Assembly (NCBI RefSeq): GCF_002261225.1
Contig: NZ_NEVM01000005.1
Coordinates: forward strand, 2,232,001 to 2,296,000
DNA length: 64,000 nucleotides
From: Bordetella genomosp. 10
Lineage (GTDB): Bacteria; Pseudomonadota; Gammaproteobacteria; Burkholderiales; Burkholderiaceae_B
Direction of reading: 5' to 3'
The notes beneath the pieces were generated by a model that was given only the letters and a program-made list of their open reading frames with translations, had not been told where the DNA came from and did no database searches. Made by a program: the position numbers and the translations under genes. Shown piece by piece: positions 38,523-46,659 of this stretch (position 1 is the stretch's first letter; each line of letters begins with the position of its first letter).

Positions 38523-39755
38523 ATGCGACAAGAAGCCACGCAAATGCACGCACATCGCCATTCCCATCCCAAGCCGGACCGCGTCCGGCTGGGCCTGCTG
38601 ACCAGCACCCATGCGGTCAACGACCTGTACCAGGGGCTGGTCCCCGCCCTGCTGCCCTTCATGGTGCTGGAGCGCGGCTACAACTACACGGCGGCGAGCG
38701 GCCTGATGCTGGCCGCCACCGGCCTGTCCAGCGTCGTGCAGCCGCTGTTCGGCCTCTACGCCGACAAGGCGCCGCGCGGCTGGATGGTCCCCCTGGGCTT
38801 TCTCGTGGCGGCGCTGGGGCTGGTGCTGGCGGGCATGAGCGGCGGCAGCTACATCGCGACCTGGCTGGCCGCGGCGCTTTGCGGCCTGGGCATCGCCGCC
38901 TATCACCCGCCCGCGACCGTGGCGGCGCGCGCGGCGGGCGGCGGTTCGCAACGGGCCATGAGCGTCTTCGCGGTGGGCGGCACGATAGGCGCGTCGTTCG
39001 CGCCCTTCCTGGCCAATGCCGTGGTGGGCGGCGGCGCGCTGGACCGCAGTTGGCTGCTGGCCCTGCCCGCCGTGCTGATGGCGATGCTGTGGCTGGCCGC
39101 CACCACCGGCGCGTGCAAGCGCGGCGGCGCGCATGCCCAGGCGCGCAGGATCGCGGATCACGCGACCAACGACTGGCGCGCGTTCGCGCTGCTGTGCGGC
39201 GTGATCGTCGGCTGGTCGATTCCCTATGTCACCGTGCTGTCCATGCTGTCGCTGTACGTCACGCGCGAACTCGGCGGGGCGCCGTACATGGGCGCGGCGG
39301 CGCTGACCAGCTTCACCGCCGCCGGGGCGGCGGGCACGCTGCTGGGCGGCTGGCTGGCCGACCGCTGGGGCCGCATGCCGGCCATCCGGCTCGGCTACAT
39401 GCTCGCCCTGCCCGCCATGGGCGGCCTGGCGCTGGCGCCCGACGCCGTGTGGGCATGGTGCTGCACGGGCGCGCTCGGGGTCGCCATGTTCCTGCCGTTC
39501 TCGGCGCAGGTGACGCTGGCGCAGGACTACCTGCCGCGCAATCCCGCCACCGCCAGCGGCATCACGCTGGGCCTGGCCATGTCGATCGGCGGCATGGTGT
39601 CGCCGCTGTTCGGCCTGCTGTCCGATGCGCGCGGGCTGCGCTATACGCTGACGTGCGTCCTGGTGGTCCTGGCGGTGTCGGCCGCGCTGGCGCTGCGGAT
39701 GCGCAACCGCAGCGTGTCGACGGCGATCGGCGTCGAAGGGGCCGCTCGGGCGTAA
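38523..39755 (+). CDS. MFS transporter, fosmidomycin-resistance (Fsr) type
   Basis: The 410-aa protein has 12 TM segments. The first region STHAVNDLYQGLVPALLPFMVLERGYNYTAASGLMLA and QPLFGLYADKAPRGWMVPLG follow the Fsr pattern (E. coli Fsr, fosmidomycin efflux). Later motifs GTLLGGWLADRWGRMPAI and GMVSPLFGLLSDARGLRYT are MFS loops. The start is ambiguous: ATG at 38523 or 38544 (His-rich MHAHRHSHPKP). Divergent AraC regulator upstream. Confidence 0.9.
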   Translation: MRQEATQMHAHRHSHPKPDRVRLGLLTSTHAVNDLYQGLVPALLPFMVLERGYNYTAASGLMLAATGLSSVVQPLFGLYADKAPRGWMVPLGFLVAALGLVLAGMSGGSYIATWLAAALCGLGIAAYHPPATVAARAAGGGSQRAMSVFAVGGTIGASFAPFLANAVVGGGALDRSWLLALPAVLMAMLWLAATTGACKRGGAHAQARRIADHATNDWRAFALLCGVIVGWSIPYVTVLSMLSLYVTRELGGAPYMGAAALTSFTAAGAAGTLLGGWLADRWGRMPAIRLGYMLALPAMGGLALAPDAVWAWCCTGALGVAMFLPFSAQVTLAQDYLPRNPATASGITLGLAMSIGGMVSPLFGLLSDARGLRYTLTCVLVVLAVSAALALRMRNRSVSTAIGVEGAARA

Positions 39756-39798
39756 AGCAATGACCATGCGGCGGCAAGGGCCCACGCCCGCATAGGGC

Positions 39799-39831
39799 AA
39801 AAAGCCCCGCCATCCTGAAGGAGGGCGGGGC
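39799..39831 (-). terminator. terminator downstream of uspA
   Basis: Stem GCCCCGCC (39804-39811) with GGCGGGGC (39824-39831) and an A-tract at 39799-39803, giving a T-run on the minus strand. It ends the uspA transcript; 39756-39934 otherwise holds no gene. Confidence 0.75.
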
Positions 39832-39934
39832 CATGCCTAAGTCTGGCAAGGGGCATCGGAGCGCAAACGCCCCGAGCCGGAGAACTGGGTGCCAGAAGTG
39901 GACGCCAGAAAACTGGACGCCGCGGAAGCGCGCT

Positions 39935-40402
39935 TTACTTCTCTTTTTCTTCCTTGACGCGATACACGAGCACCGCCGTGTGCGCCAGCGACAGCACCTT
40001 GGCCGTCACGCTGCCCAATAGCAGGCGCGACAGGCCGCTGCGGCCGTGGCTGCCGATGAAGATCAGGTCGCAGCCCGTTTCCTGGGCGGCCTGCACGATG
40101 CCGTCCGCCACGTTGAAGTTGGACACCGCGCGCGAAGTCGCCTTCACGCCCGCCGTTTCGGCGCGGTCCATCACCGCCTTCAGATAGCGGGTCGATTGCT
40201 CGGCCGAGGCTTTTTCGTAGTCTTCGTCGGTGATCGCATAAGCGGCCGCCATGCCGTCGAATCCGATGGTCGCGGCGAAAGGCTGGGTGACGTACAGCGC
40301 GACCACTTCGGCGCCGACGGACCGGGCGAAGCAGACGCCGGCATTGGCGGCCTGGGCCGACAAGGGCGAACCGTCAGTGGGAATCAGGATTTTCTTGAAC
40401 AT
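39935..40402 (-). CDS. universal stress protein UspA family
   Basis: Cytosolic ATP-binding alpha/beta stress protein of 155 aa. The nucleotide motif G-x2-G-x9-G(S/T) is seen as GSHGRSGLSRLLLGSVT, and the N-terminus KKILIPTDGSPLS is typical. It is a monocistronic gene with an AGGAG ribosome site and a downstream terminator. Confidence 0.94.
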   Translation of the reverse strand: MFKKILIPTDGSPLSAQAANAGVCFARSVGAEVVALYVTQPFAATIGFDGMAAAYAITDEDYEKASAEQSTRYLKAVMDRAETAGVKATSRAVSNFNVADGIVQAAQETGCDLIFIGSHGRSGLSRLLLGSVTAKVLSLAHTAVLVYRVKEEKEK

Positions 40403-40506
40403 GGTGCCTGCTCCTGGAACGTGGAAATTTCAATTTACAGGAAAACAGACGCACGCGGATGAGCATTCGCCAGGGGACGAGCCGGGGGCCGCGGCGCCGC
40501 CGGGCA

Positions 40507-40848
40507 TCAGCTCTGCTGCGCCGCCAGAAAAAGATTGGTGCAGCGCGTGCCCGAACGGCAGTAGGCCAGCACCGGCGTGGGCATGGTGCGCAGCAGTTGC
40601 GCGAAGTGGGCCACGTCCTCGGCCGTCATGGCGCCGCTGACGATGGGCTGGTATTCGACCTGCAGGCCGGCGTTCAGGGCGGCTTCCGACACCTGGGCGG
40701 CGGTGGGCTGGTCCTGGCCGCCTTCGTAGTCGGGACGATTGATGATCACGCTCTTGTAGCCGGCGGCGGCCACGGCGGGCATGTCATCGGGCGACAGTTG
40801 GGGAGCGACCGAGAAATCGTCGGTCAGCACGCGGACGGAAAGAGACAT
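40507..40848 (-). CDS. DUF442 / TIGR01244 beta-lactamase hydrolase-like family protein
   Basis: The 113-aa protein has a dual-specificity-phosphatase-like fold with the Cys loop YCRSGTRCTN (C-x4-R) near residue 95. TIGR01244 proteins are often fused to or near persulfide dioxygenase and are thought to be sulfurtransferase-related. Family role is uncertain. The downstream gap (40849-41063) holds no gene. Confidence 0.88.
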   Translation of the reverse strand: MSLSVRVLTDDFSVAPQLSPDDMPAVAAAGYKSVIINRPDYEGGQDQPTAAQVSEAALNAGLQVEYQPIVSGAMTAEDVAHFAQLLRTMPTPVLAYCRSGTRCTNLFLAAQQS

Positions 40849-41063
40849 GATGGCTTCCTTGAAGGGTCGGCAGCCCGCGTCGCGCCAGGCGCGGCGGCGG
40901 GCCTGAAACCGACAGTATATTCAGGAAATCGCGGCGCGAATCCGGTGCGGCGCGGGCCGTCCGGCAGCCGCGCCACGGCGCGCGGACGCCGCGGCAAGCG
41001 CCCGCGCCGATCGGCCGCGGCAGGCCTCGCCGTCCCGGCCCCCGCCCGCGCAGTGCGGAGCAA

Positions 41064-42494
41064 TCATGCGCGGTCCGGCCCCCCGTGCAGCGCCGCCAGC
41101 TTCTTCCACGCCGCCTGGTTGTCCACCATGCTGACCGAGAATCGCATATAGGTCGACGGCGCCTGGGTCGGCGAGAACAAGGTGCCGGGCGCGAGCAGCA
41201 GGCCCTGCCCGGCCGCCGCGCGCGCCAGCGATTCCGAGTCGCGGCCGCAATCGGCCCAGACGAACATGCCGGCCGGGGGCGGCTGAGGGATCTGGAAGCC
41301 CAGCCGCAGCAACTGCCGCACGCAATGCTCGCGGGCGTGATCGACGCGATTGCGCACCCGCTCCATGTGCAGGCGGTACTGGCCCTCGGCCAGGATACGG
41401 TGCACCACCCGCTCGCCCAGTTCCGACGAGGTCAGGCCGGACAGCATCTTCAGGTCGGTCAGTTGCTGCTGTATGGCCGGCGCCGCCGCCACGTAGCCGA
41501 CGCGCAGGCTGGCCGCCATCATCTTGGAAAAGCCACCGACGAAAATCACCCGCTGCAAACGGTCCAGCGTCGCCAGGCGCATGGCCTTGCCGGGATGCAG
41601 CTCCGCGTAGGTATCGTCCTCGACCAGCATGAAATCGTGCTTCTCGGCGATGCGGAGCACGTCGTAGAGCGCGCCCGCCGGCAGGCCGTGGCCGGTCGGG
41701 TTGTGCACGGTGCTGTTGACGATGAACAGCTTGGGCTTGTGCTGCGCGGCCAGGCGCTCCAGCGCCGGCATGTCGTAGCCGTCGGGGGTGCGCGGCACGC
41801 CCACCACGCGGGCGCCGAAGGCGGCCAGGCGGCCGAAGATCAGGAACCAGGCGGGATCCTCCACCAGCACGGTGTCGCCCGGACGCACCAGCAGCCGGGC
41901 GATCAGGTCCAGCCCCTCCGTCACGCCGGCGGTCGTCAACAGGTTTTCCTCCGCGTGCGCGGGAATGTCCATGCCCTGCAACTGCGCCGCGAGCTGCTGG
42001 CGCAGGGCCGGGAAGCCTTGCGGATGGCCATAGCTGACGAGATGGCCGCGCACGCTGCGCCCGACCGCGCGCACCGCGCCGGCCACCATCTCGGGATCCA
42101 GCCATTCGGGCGGCAGCAGGCCGGCGCCGCCCGGCATGTCGGGCGTGGCGGCTTCGCGGAACATGCTGCGCAGCAGCCACGCGATGTCGATGCGCGCCGG
42201 CGCGTGCGGCGCCTGGGGCGCGGCCGCCGGCTGCGGCGGCAAGGCGCGCGGGGCCACGAAAAAGCCCGCGCCGCGGCGGGAATTCACCAGGCCGCGCGCC
42301 GCCAGCTTCTCGTAGGCCTCGACCACGGTGAAGCGGCTGACGCCGGCCTGCCCGGCCATGGCGCGGATGGAGGGCAGGCGCGCGCCGGGGCGCAGGACGT
42401 CGTCCTCGATGCGCCGCGCGAGATCGGCGGCCAGTTGCGTCGCCAGGGTGGTGTCGGCGCCGCGCACGGGCTGCCACGAAGAGGAGGTATCCAT
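41064..42494 (-). CDS. MocR-type transcriptional regulator (GntR HTH + PLP aminotransferase domain)
   Basis: The 476-aa protein has an N-terminal GntR winged helix (about 15-80: QLAADLARRIEDDVLRPGARLPSIRAMAGQAGVSRFTVVEAYEKLAARGLV) joined by a linker to a fold-type-I aminotransferase domain with NPTGHGLP, VEDDTYAELH and the PLP-lysine loop GGFSKMMAASLRVGY. MocR proteins bind direct-repeat operators and usually control a neighbouring transporter or PLP-related gene. Here the divergent gene is an EamA exporter, with LysE after it, so it likely regulates amino-acid or related amine efflux (inference). Confidence 0.93.
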   Translation of the reverse strand: MDTSSSWQPVRGADTTLATQLAADLARRIEDDVLRPGARLPSIRAMAGQAGVSRFTVVEAYEKLAARGLVNSRRGAGFFVAPRALPPQPAAAPQAPHAPARIDIAWLLRSMFREAATPDMPGGAGLLPPEWLDPEMVAGAVRAVGRSVRGHLVSYGHPQGFPALRQQLAAQLQGMDIPAHAEENLLTTAGVTEGLDLIARLLVRPGDTVLVEDPAWFLIFGRLAAFGARVVGVPRTPDGYDMPALERLAAQHKPKLFIVNSTVHNPTGHGLPAGALYDVLRIAEKHDFMLVEDDTYAELHPGKAMRLATLDRLQRVIFVGGFSKMMAASLRVGYVAAAPAIQQQLTDLKMLSGLTSSELGERVVHRILAEGQYRLHMERVRNRVDHAREHCVRQLLRLGFQIPQPPPAGMFVWADCGRDSESLARAAAGQGLLLAPGTLFSPTQAPSTYMRFSVSMVDNQAAWKKLAALHGGPDRA

Positions 42495-42568
42495 GAAGCG
42501 CAGGGAGCGAGGAGGGAAACTGTCATGGCCGCAGGACCAGGCCAGTTATCGGAACTATCCGACCAAGT

Positions 42569-42585
42569 GTACCGGTACTGTACCG
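42569..42585. promoter_or_regulatory. MocR operator candidate (GTACCG direct repeats)
   Basis: GTACCGGTAC (palindrome, 42569-42578) overlapping direct repeats of GTACCG at 42569-42574 and 42580-42585, one helical turn (11 bp) apart, between the divergent mocR and eamA genes. MocR regulators are known to use spaced direct repeats. Assignment is inference. Confidence 0.55.
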
Positions 42586-42656
42586 CACACCTTACGTAGA
42601 GTGTCAGGCACGCGGCGGACCGGCAATCCGGATTCGCCCTGATGCCGGAGACATGC

Positions 42657-43595
42657 ATGCCACCCCCCGCTTCTTCCCTGCCCGCCCCACCGGAGGCCCT
42701 GCCCTCCGCCACCCGGCCCCATCATCGCTGGGACGGTTATGGCCACGGTCTGGTGGGCGTCCTGATCTTCAGCCTCACCCTGCCGATGTCGCGCCTCGCC
42801 GTGGCCGAGCTGCATCCCCTGCTGGTCGGCCTGGGACGGGCGCTGGCGGCGGCGGTGCCGGCCATCCTGCTGCTGTGGCTGACGCGCAGCCGCCGCCCCA
42901 GCCGCGACGAATGGCGCGCGGTCGTCCTGGCGGCACTAGGCGTGGTGGTGGGCTGGCCACTGGCCTCGACGCTGGCCATGCGCACCGTGCCGTCGGCCCA
43001 TGCCGCCGTCATCAACGGCCTGCTTCCGCTGTGCACGGCGGCCTTCGCCGCCCTGGGCAGCGGCGAACGCCCCTCCGGCCGCTTCTGGCTGTGGGCCGTG
43101 GCGGGCGCAGCGCTGGTCGTCGGCTTCGCGCTGCGCGAAGGCGGCGGCGCGCCCCAGCCGGGCGATCTCTGGCTGCTGCTGGCGGTGCTGCTGGGCGGCA
43201 TGGGCTACGCCCAGGGCGCCCGCGCGGCCCGCACGCTGGGCGGATGGCGCACCATCTGCTGGGCCCTGGCCATCAGCGCGCCCTTCATCGCCGCGCCCGT
43301 GGGCTGGCTGGCCTGGCAGGCGCCCTCCGCGCCTTCGGCCACGGCGTGGCTGGCCCTGGCCTACCTGTCGTTCTTCTCCATGTTCATCGGCTTCTTCGCC
43401 TGGTATCGCGGCCTGGCGCAAGGCGGCATCGCGCGGGTCGGCCAGGTGCAATTGCTGCAGCCTTTCCTGACCGTCCTGGCCGCCGGCCTGCTGTTCCACG
43501 AAACCGTGCCGCCCGGCACGCTGCTGTGCGCGCTGGCGGTGATCGCCGTGATCGCGGGCGGGCGCCGCGCCGCCGTGCGTGGAGCGCGTCCATGA
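42657..43595 (+). CDS. EamA-family (DMT superfamily) transporter
   Basis: Integral membrane protein of 312 aa with ten predicted TM segments and two EamA repeats (FSLTLPMSRLAVAELHPLLVGLGRALAAAVPAILLLW; LAYLSFFSMFIGFFAWYRGLAQGGIARVGQVQLLQPFLTVLAAGLLF). Likely efflux of an amino acid or metabolite. The start at 42657 is preferred over 42642 because CGGAGAC lies 5-6 nt upstream. Stop overlaps the LysE start. Confidence 0.9.
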   Translation: MPPPASSLPAPPEALPSATRPHHRWDGYGHGLVGVLIFSLTLPMSRLAVAELHPLLVGLGRALAAAVPAILLLWLTRSRRPSRDEWRAVVLAALGVVVGWPLASTLAMRTVPSAHAAVINGLLPLCTAAFAALGSGERPSGRFWLWAVAGAALVVGFALREGGGAPQPGDLWLLLAVLLGGMGYAQGARAARTLGGWRTICWALAISAPFIAAPVGWLAWQAPSAPSATAWLALAYLSFFSMFIGFFAWYRGLAQGGIARVGQVQLLQPFLTVLAAGLLFHETVPPGTLLCALAVIAVIAGGRRAAVRGARP

Positions 43596-44242
43596 ACGAC
43601 TTTTCCACTCATGTGCCGCTGCTTTCCGGGAGCCTGCTCGCCCCCTTGGCCCTGTTCGCGCTGGTCAGCTCCATCACCCCCGGGCCGAACAACGTCATGC
43701 TCGCCGCGTCGGGTCTGAATTTCGGCTTCCGCCGCACCCTGCCGCACCTGCTGGGCGTGTCCATCGGCTTCACGCTGATGATCCTGCTGGTGGGGGCCGG
43801 CCTGGGCACGGTCTTCCAGAACGCGCCGGCGCTATACGTGGTGCTCAAGTACGCCGGCGCGGCCTATCTGCTCTACCTGGCCTGGAAGATCGCCCGCGCC
43901 GGCGAGCTGAGCGAGGACGGCCGCCGCGCCCGGCCCATGACCTTCCTGCAGGCCGCCGCGTTCCAGTGGGTCAATCCCAAGGCCTGGGTCATGGCGGTCG
44001 GCGTGGCGGCCGCCTACATTCCCGCCGACGGCTTCTACGCCAACCTGCTCGTCGGCACCCTCGTCTGCGGCGTCATCAACCTGCCCAGCGTGGGGATGTG
44101 GGTGATGTTCGGCAGTTCCCTGCGCGGCCTGCTGCGCCAGCCCGCCGCCGTGCGCCTCTTCAACGGCGGCATGGCCCTGCTGCTGGTGGGATCGCTGTAT
44201 CCGGTGGCGGCGGATCTGGCCCGCGCCTTGGCGGGAAACTGA
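43592..44242 (+). CDS. LysE/RhtB-family amino acid exporter
   Basis: The 216-aa membrane protein has six TM segments and the family start SITPGPNNVMLAASGLNFGFRRTLPHLLGVSIGF, and QWVNPKAWVMAVG. Members export basic amino acids, homoserine or threonine. Starts in an ATGA overlap with the EamA gene; probably controlled by the upstream MocR regulator. Confidence 0.93.
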   Translation: MNDFSTHVPLLSGSLLAPLALFALVSSITPGPNNVMLAASGLNFGFRRTLPHLLGVSIGFTLMILLVGAGLGTVFQNAPALYVVLKYAGAAYLLYLAWKIARAGELSEDGRRARPMTFLQAAAFQWVNPKAWVMAVGVAAAYIPADGFYANLLVGTLVCGVINLPSVGMWVMFGSSLRGLLRQPAAVRLFNGGMALLLVGSLYPVAADLARALAGN

Positions 44243-44303
44243 AGGGCAGGATAGACTGGAGCGCGGCCCGGGAACCTGGCCGCCGTGCCCCGGTCTACCT
44301 GAT

Positions 44304-45251
44304 ATGTCCCTGTCTCGACGTCTCCCCCTCCGCAGCCTGCTGGCGCTGATCCTGATGGCGGCCCTGTGCGTCTTCGGCTGGATCAAGCTGGACGCCTGGC
44401 AGCGCCAGGCGATCTTCGCGTCCGCCACCGGCGACCGGCCCTGGTTCCGCGACCCGCCCGCAGGCACGGAAGTCTTCGACCTGGACGTGGCGCCCGGCCA
44501 GAAAGTCCATGCCTGGTTCTGGAAGAGTCCCGACCCGCAGGCCGCCACCGTGCTCTATCTGCACGGCGCGCGCTGGAACCTGAACGGCAGCGCCTTTCGC
44601 ATGACGCGCTGGACGGAACTGGGATATTCGGTGCTGGCGATCGACTATCGCGGCTTCGGCCAGTCCACGCCCCTGCTGCCTTCCGAAGCCTCGGCCGGGG
44701 TGGACGCCGCCGCGGCCTTGCGCGAGCTCGCGCGGCGCCAGCCCGATCCCGGGCGCCGCTTCATATACGGCCACAGCCTGGGCGGCGCCATCGCCATCGA
44801 CCTGGCGACCCGCCAGGGCACGCCGCCCTTCGCCGGCCTGATCGTCGAATCCAGCTTCACCAGCATCGACGCCATGCTGCGCACGCTCAAATGGGGGCGG
44901 CTGCCGGGCGCCGGCCTGCTGGTCACGCAACCCTTCGACTCCGTCGACAAGATAGCCCGGCTGCGCACGCCGGTCCTGTTCATCCACGGCACCGCGGACA
45001 CCGTCATTCCGTCCACCATGAGCGACCAGCTCTATGCCGCCGTCCACGATGTCGCCCCGCCGCTGAAACGGCTGGTGAAAATCGAAGGGGCCTCGCACTC
45101 CGGCGCGGTGCGCAGCGGCGCGCGCTACGATCGCGCGGTGCAGTCTTTCATCCGCGACGCCCGCGCGGCGTGGACGACGACGCAGCGGCGCGCGGACCGT
45201 CCCGCCGCCGCCGGCCCCGCCGCCACGGCCGATCCGCCGGCGCCCGCCTGA
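44304..45251 (+). CDS. alpha/beta hydrolase, membrane anchored
   Basis: The 315-aa protein has an N-terminal TM or signal anchor (residues 8-26) followed by an alpha/beta hydrolase of the BEM46/YfhR type: LYLHGARWNLNG, DYRGFGQS, nucleophile Ser in YGHSLGGAIA, Asp in IHGTADTVIP and His in EGASHSGAV. Substrate unknown. The C-terminal 25 residues are Ala/Pro-rich. A 14-bp repeat array lies just downstream. Confidence 0.9.
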   Translation: MSLSRRLPLRSLLALILMAALCVFGWIKLDAWQRQAIFASATGDRPWFRDPPAGTEVFDLDVAPGQKVHAWFWKSPDPQAATVLYLHGARWNLNGSAFRMTRWTELGYSVLAIDYRGFGQSTPLLPSEASAGVDAAAALRELARRQPDPGRRFIYGHSLGGAIAIDLATRQGTPPFAGLIVESSFTSIDAMLRTLKWGRLPGAGLLVTQPFDSVDKIARLRTPVLFIHGTADTVIPSTMSDQLYAAVHDVAPPLKRLVKIEGASHSGAVRSGARYDRAVQSFIRDARAAWTTTQRRADRPAAAGPAATADPPAPA

Positions 45252-45297
45252 GCGCCGGGGCGCGCGGGCCGGCGCTTGCCTGCCGTGGGTGGGGTAC

Positions 45298-45367
45298 CTG
45301 CCGGAGCTTATCTGCCGGGGCTTATCTGCCGAAGCCCGCCTGCCGAAGCTTCTCTGCCGGGCCTTAC
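45298..45367. repeat. 14-bp tandem repeat array with deacetylase stop in the last unit
   Basis: Five consecutive 14-bp units with core CTGCCGNNGCTTAT: 45298-45311, 45312-45325, 45326-45339, 45340-45353, 45354-45367, plus a decayed CTGCCG at 45280. The last unit contains the stop codon (45364-45366) of the YdjC/HpnK gene on the other strand. Lies between convergent genes. Confidence 0.85.
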
Positions 45368-46284
45368 CGGCTGGCCTTCATGCGCAATACCATCGATGCG
45401 TGGCCGCCGCGCGGCAACTGGCGCGCGACGCGCAGACCCTCGCGCAGCAGGACCTCGGCGAAACCGGCATCGTTCAGCACCTGGAACTCGGCGCCGCGTT
45501 GCGCCGCCATGTCGGTGTCGCCGGGATAGGGCATGGCCGGATGGCACATCAGCAGATCGCCGTCCTGCATGTTCTCCAGCCACAACGGCAACAGCGCCGC
45601 ATACGCCGCGCTGCCGCCCTGGAAGTCATAGACGCCCAGCAGGCGGCGATTGCTGCGCAGGCCCGCCGCCGCGGCCGCGCGGCCGAACCCATAGGCGCCC
45701 AGCGCGCCGATGACGCGCGCCTTCCAGCGCAGCGCCGCGGGCAGGCCCGCCTGGCGGCCCGGCGCCGAGCACCGCACCCAGGGCGCCTGCGCGCCGTAGC
45801 GGCGCGCGATGGTTTGCAGCAGCGCTTCGCGTATCTGCGGCAACTGGTGCACGTGCTGATGGCCGTCGACGAAGTCCGGACGCCGTCCCATGGCCGCCTC
45901 GAAGGCGTCGAGCTGGCGTTCGATCTGGCGCGCCACGCGCGGCACGTCCAGGGTGCGCGCGTAGCTGCGCGCGATCAGTTGTGGCAAGGGCAGATACAGG
46001 CCCGGCTGACCCAGGGCTTCGGTGAAATTCAGGTGCACGCCGGCATCGACGTCCAGCTCGCCCAGGCTGCGCGCGTCCTGCTGGAAAGCGGGCGCGTGCG
46101 TCATGCAGCTCACCGCGCTGAGACGGCGCTTGCGCGCAAGCGCGAGGATGCCTTCGTCGATCGCCGCGTTCATGCCAAAATCGTCGGCGCAGACGATAAT
46201 GCGCCGCGGACTGCGTGAACGGGTGCCGTCGCCCTGTTCATCGCGGCCGGAGGATTTTTCCGCATGCGGGTTCTGATACGACAA
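45364..46284 (-). CDS. ChbG/HpnK (YdjC) family carbohydrate deacetylase, LgmC-like; start uncertain
   Basis: Deacetylase for N-acetyl-sugar carriers. The core starts RIIVCADDFGMNAAIDEG (metal Asp pair), followed by GVHLNFTE, DFVDGHQHVHQLPQIREALL (His metal ligand) and MCHPAMPYPGDTD. In Bordetella the related LgmC is proposed to deacetylate C55P-GlcNAc for lipid A glucosamine modification. The start cannot be resolved: no ATG/GTG/TTG in frame between the gtrA start and the core; in-frame upstream candidates are TTG 46284 or GTG 46329, both inside gtrA; an ATG at 46241 is out of frame with the core. Either a rare start or a small frameshift is possible. Confidence 0.85.
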   Translation of the reverse strand: MSYQNPHAEKSSGRDEQGDGTRSRSPRRIIVCADDFGMNAAIDEGILALARKRRLSAVSCMTHAPAFQQDARSLGELDVDAGVHLNFTEALGQPGLYLPLPQLIARSYARTLDVPRVARQIERQLDAFEAAMGRRPDFVDGHQHVHQLPQIREALLQTIARRYGAQAPWVRCSAPGRQAGLPAALRWKARVIGALGAYGFGRAAAAAGLRSNRRLLGVYDFQGGSAAYAALLPLWLENMQDGDLLMCHPAMPYPGDTDMAAQRGAEFQVLNDAGFAEVLLREGLRVARQLPRGGHASMVLRMKASR

Positions 46285-46659
46285 CTGAGCTGGTTCATCA
46301 TCGTCGGCTGCGCGGCCGCCGCCACCCACTGGCTGGTGGCCGTGGGCTGCGTGCGCGGCCTGGGCCTGCAGCCGTTGTGGGCCAACGTCATGGGTTGGGG
46401 CGTCGCTTTCGTCGTGTCGTTCAGCGGTCATTTCTTGCTTACCTTCCGGCATCAGGCCGGTGCCTGGCACGAAGCGGCACGCCGCTTCTTTTTCGTATCG
46501 GCGGGGGGATTCGCGGTCAACGAACTCTCCTACGCCTGGTTGTTGCACCATACCGAAGTGCGATACGACATCCTGCTGGCGGCCATCCTGGTGGGCATAG
46601 CCGTGCTCACCTTCGTGGTCAGCCGCCTGTGGGCGTTCCGCCGCAGTGCTGCCGCCTGA
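46264..46659 (+). CDS. GtrA-family flippase-like membrane protein, LgmD-like
   Basis: The 131-aa protein has four TM segments and GtrA family pattern (LIRQLSWFIIVGCAAAATHWLVAVGCV; FSGHFLLTFR; FVSAGGFAVNELSYAWLLH; FVVSRLWAFRRS). GtrA proteins are thought to flip polyprenyl-phosphate sugars across the membrane. GGAGG lies about 11 nt before the ATG. It is on the opposite strand to its functional partners: its 5' end abuts or overlaps the deacetylase start and its 3' end overlaps the ArnT-like gene end by 41 nt. Confidence 0.88.
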   Translation: MRVLIRQLSWFIIVGCAAAATHWLVAVGCVRGLGLQPLWANVMGWGVAFVVSFSGHFLLTFRHQAGAWHEAARRFFFVSAGGFAVNELSYAWLLHHTEVRYDILLAAILVGIAVLTFVVSRLWAFRRSAAA

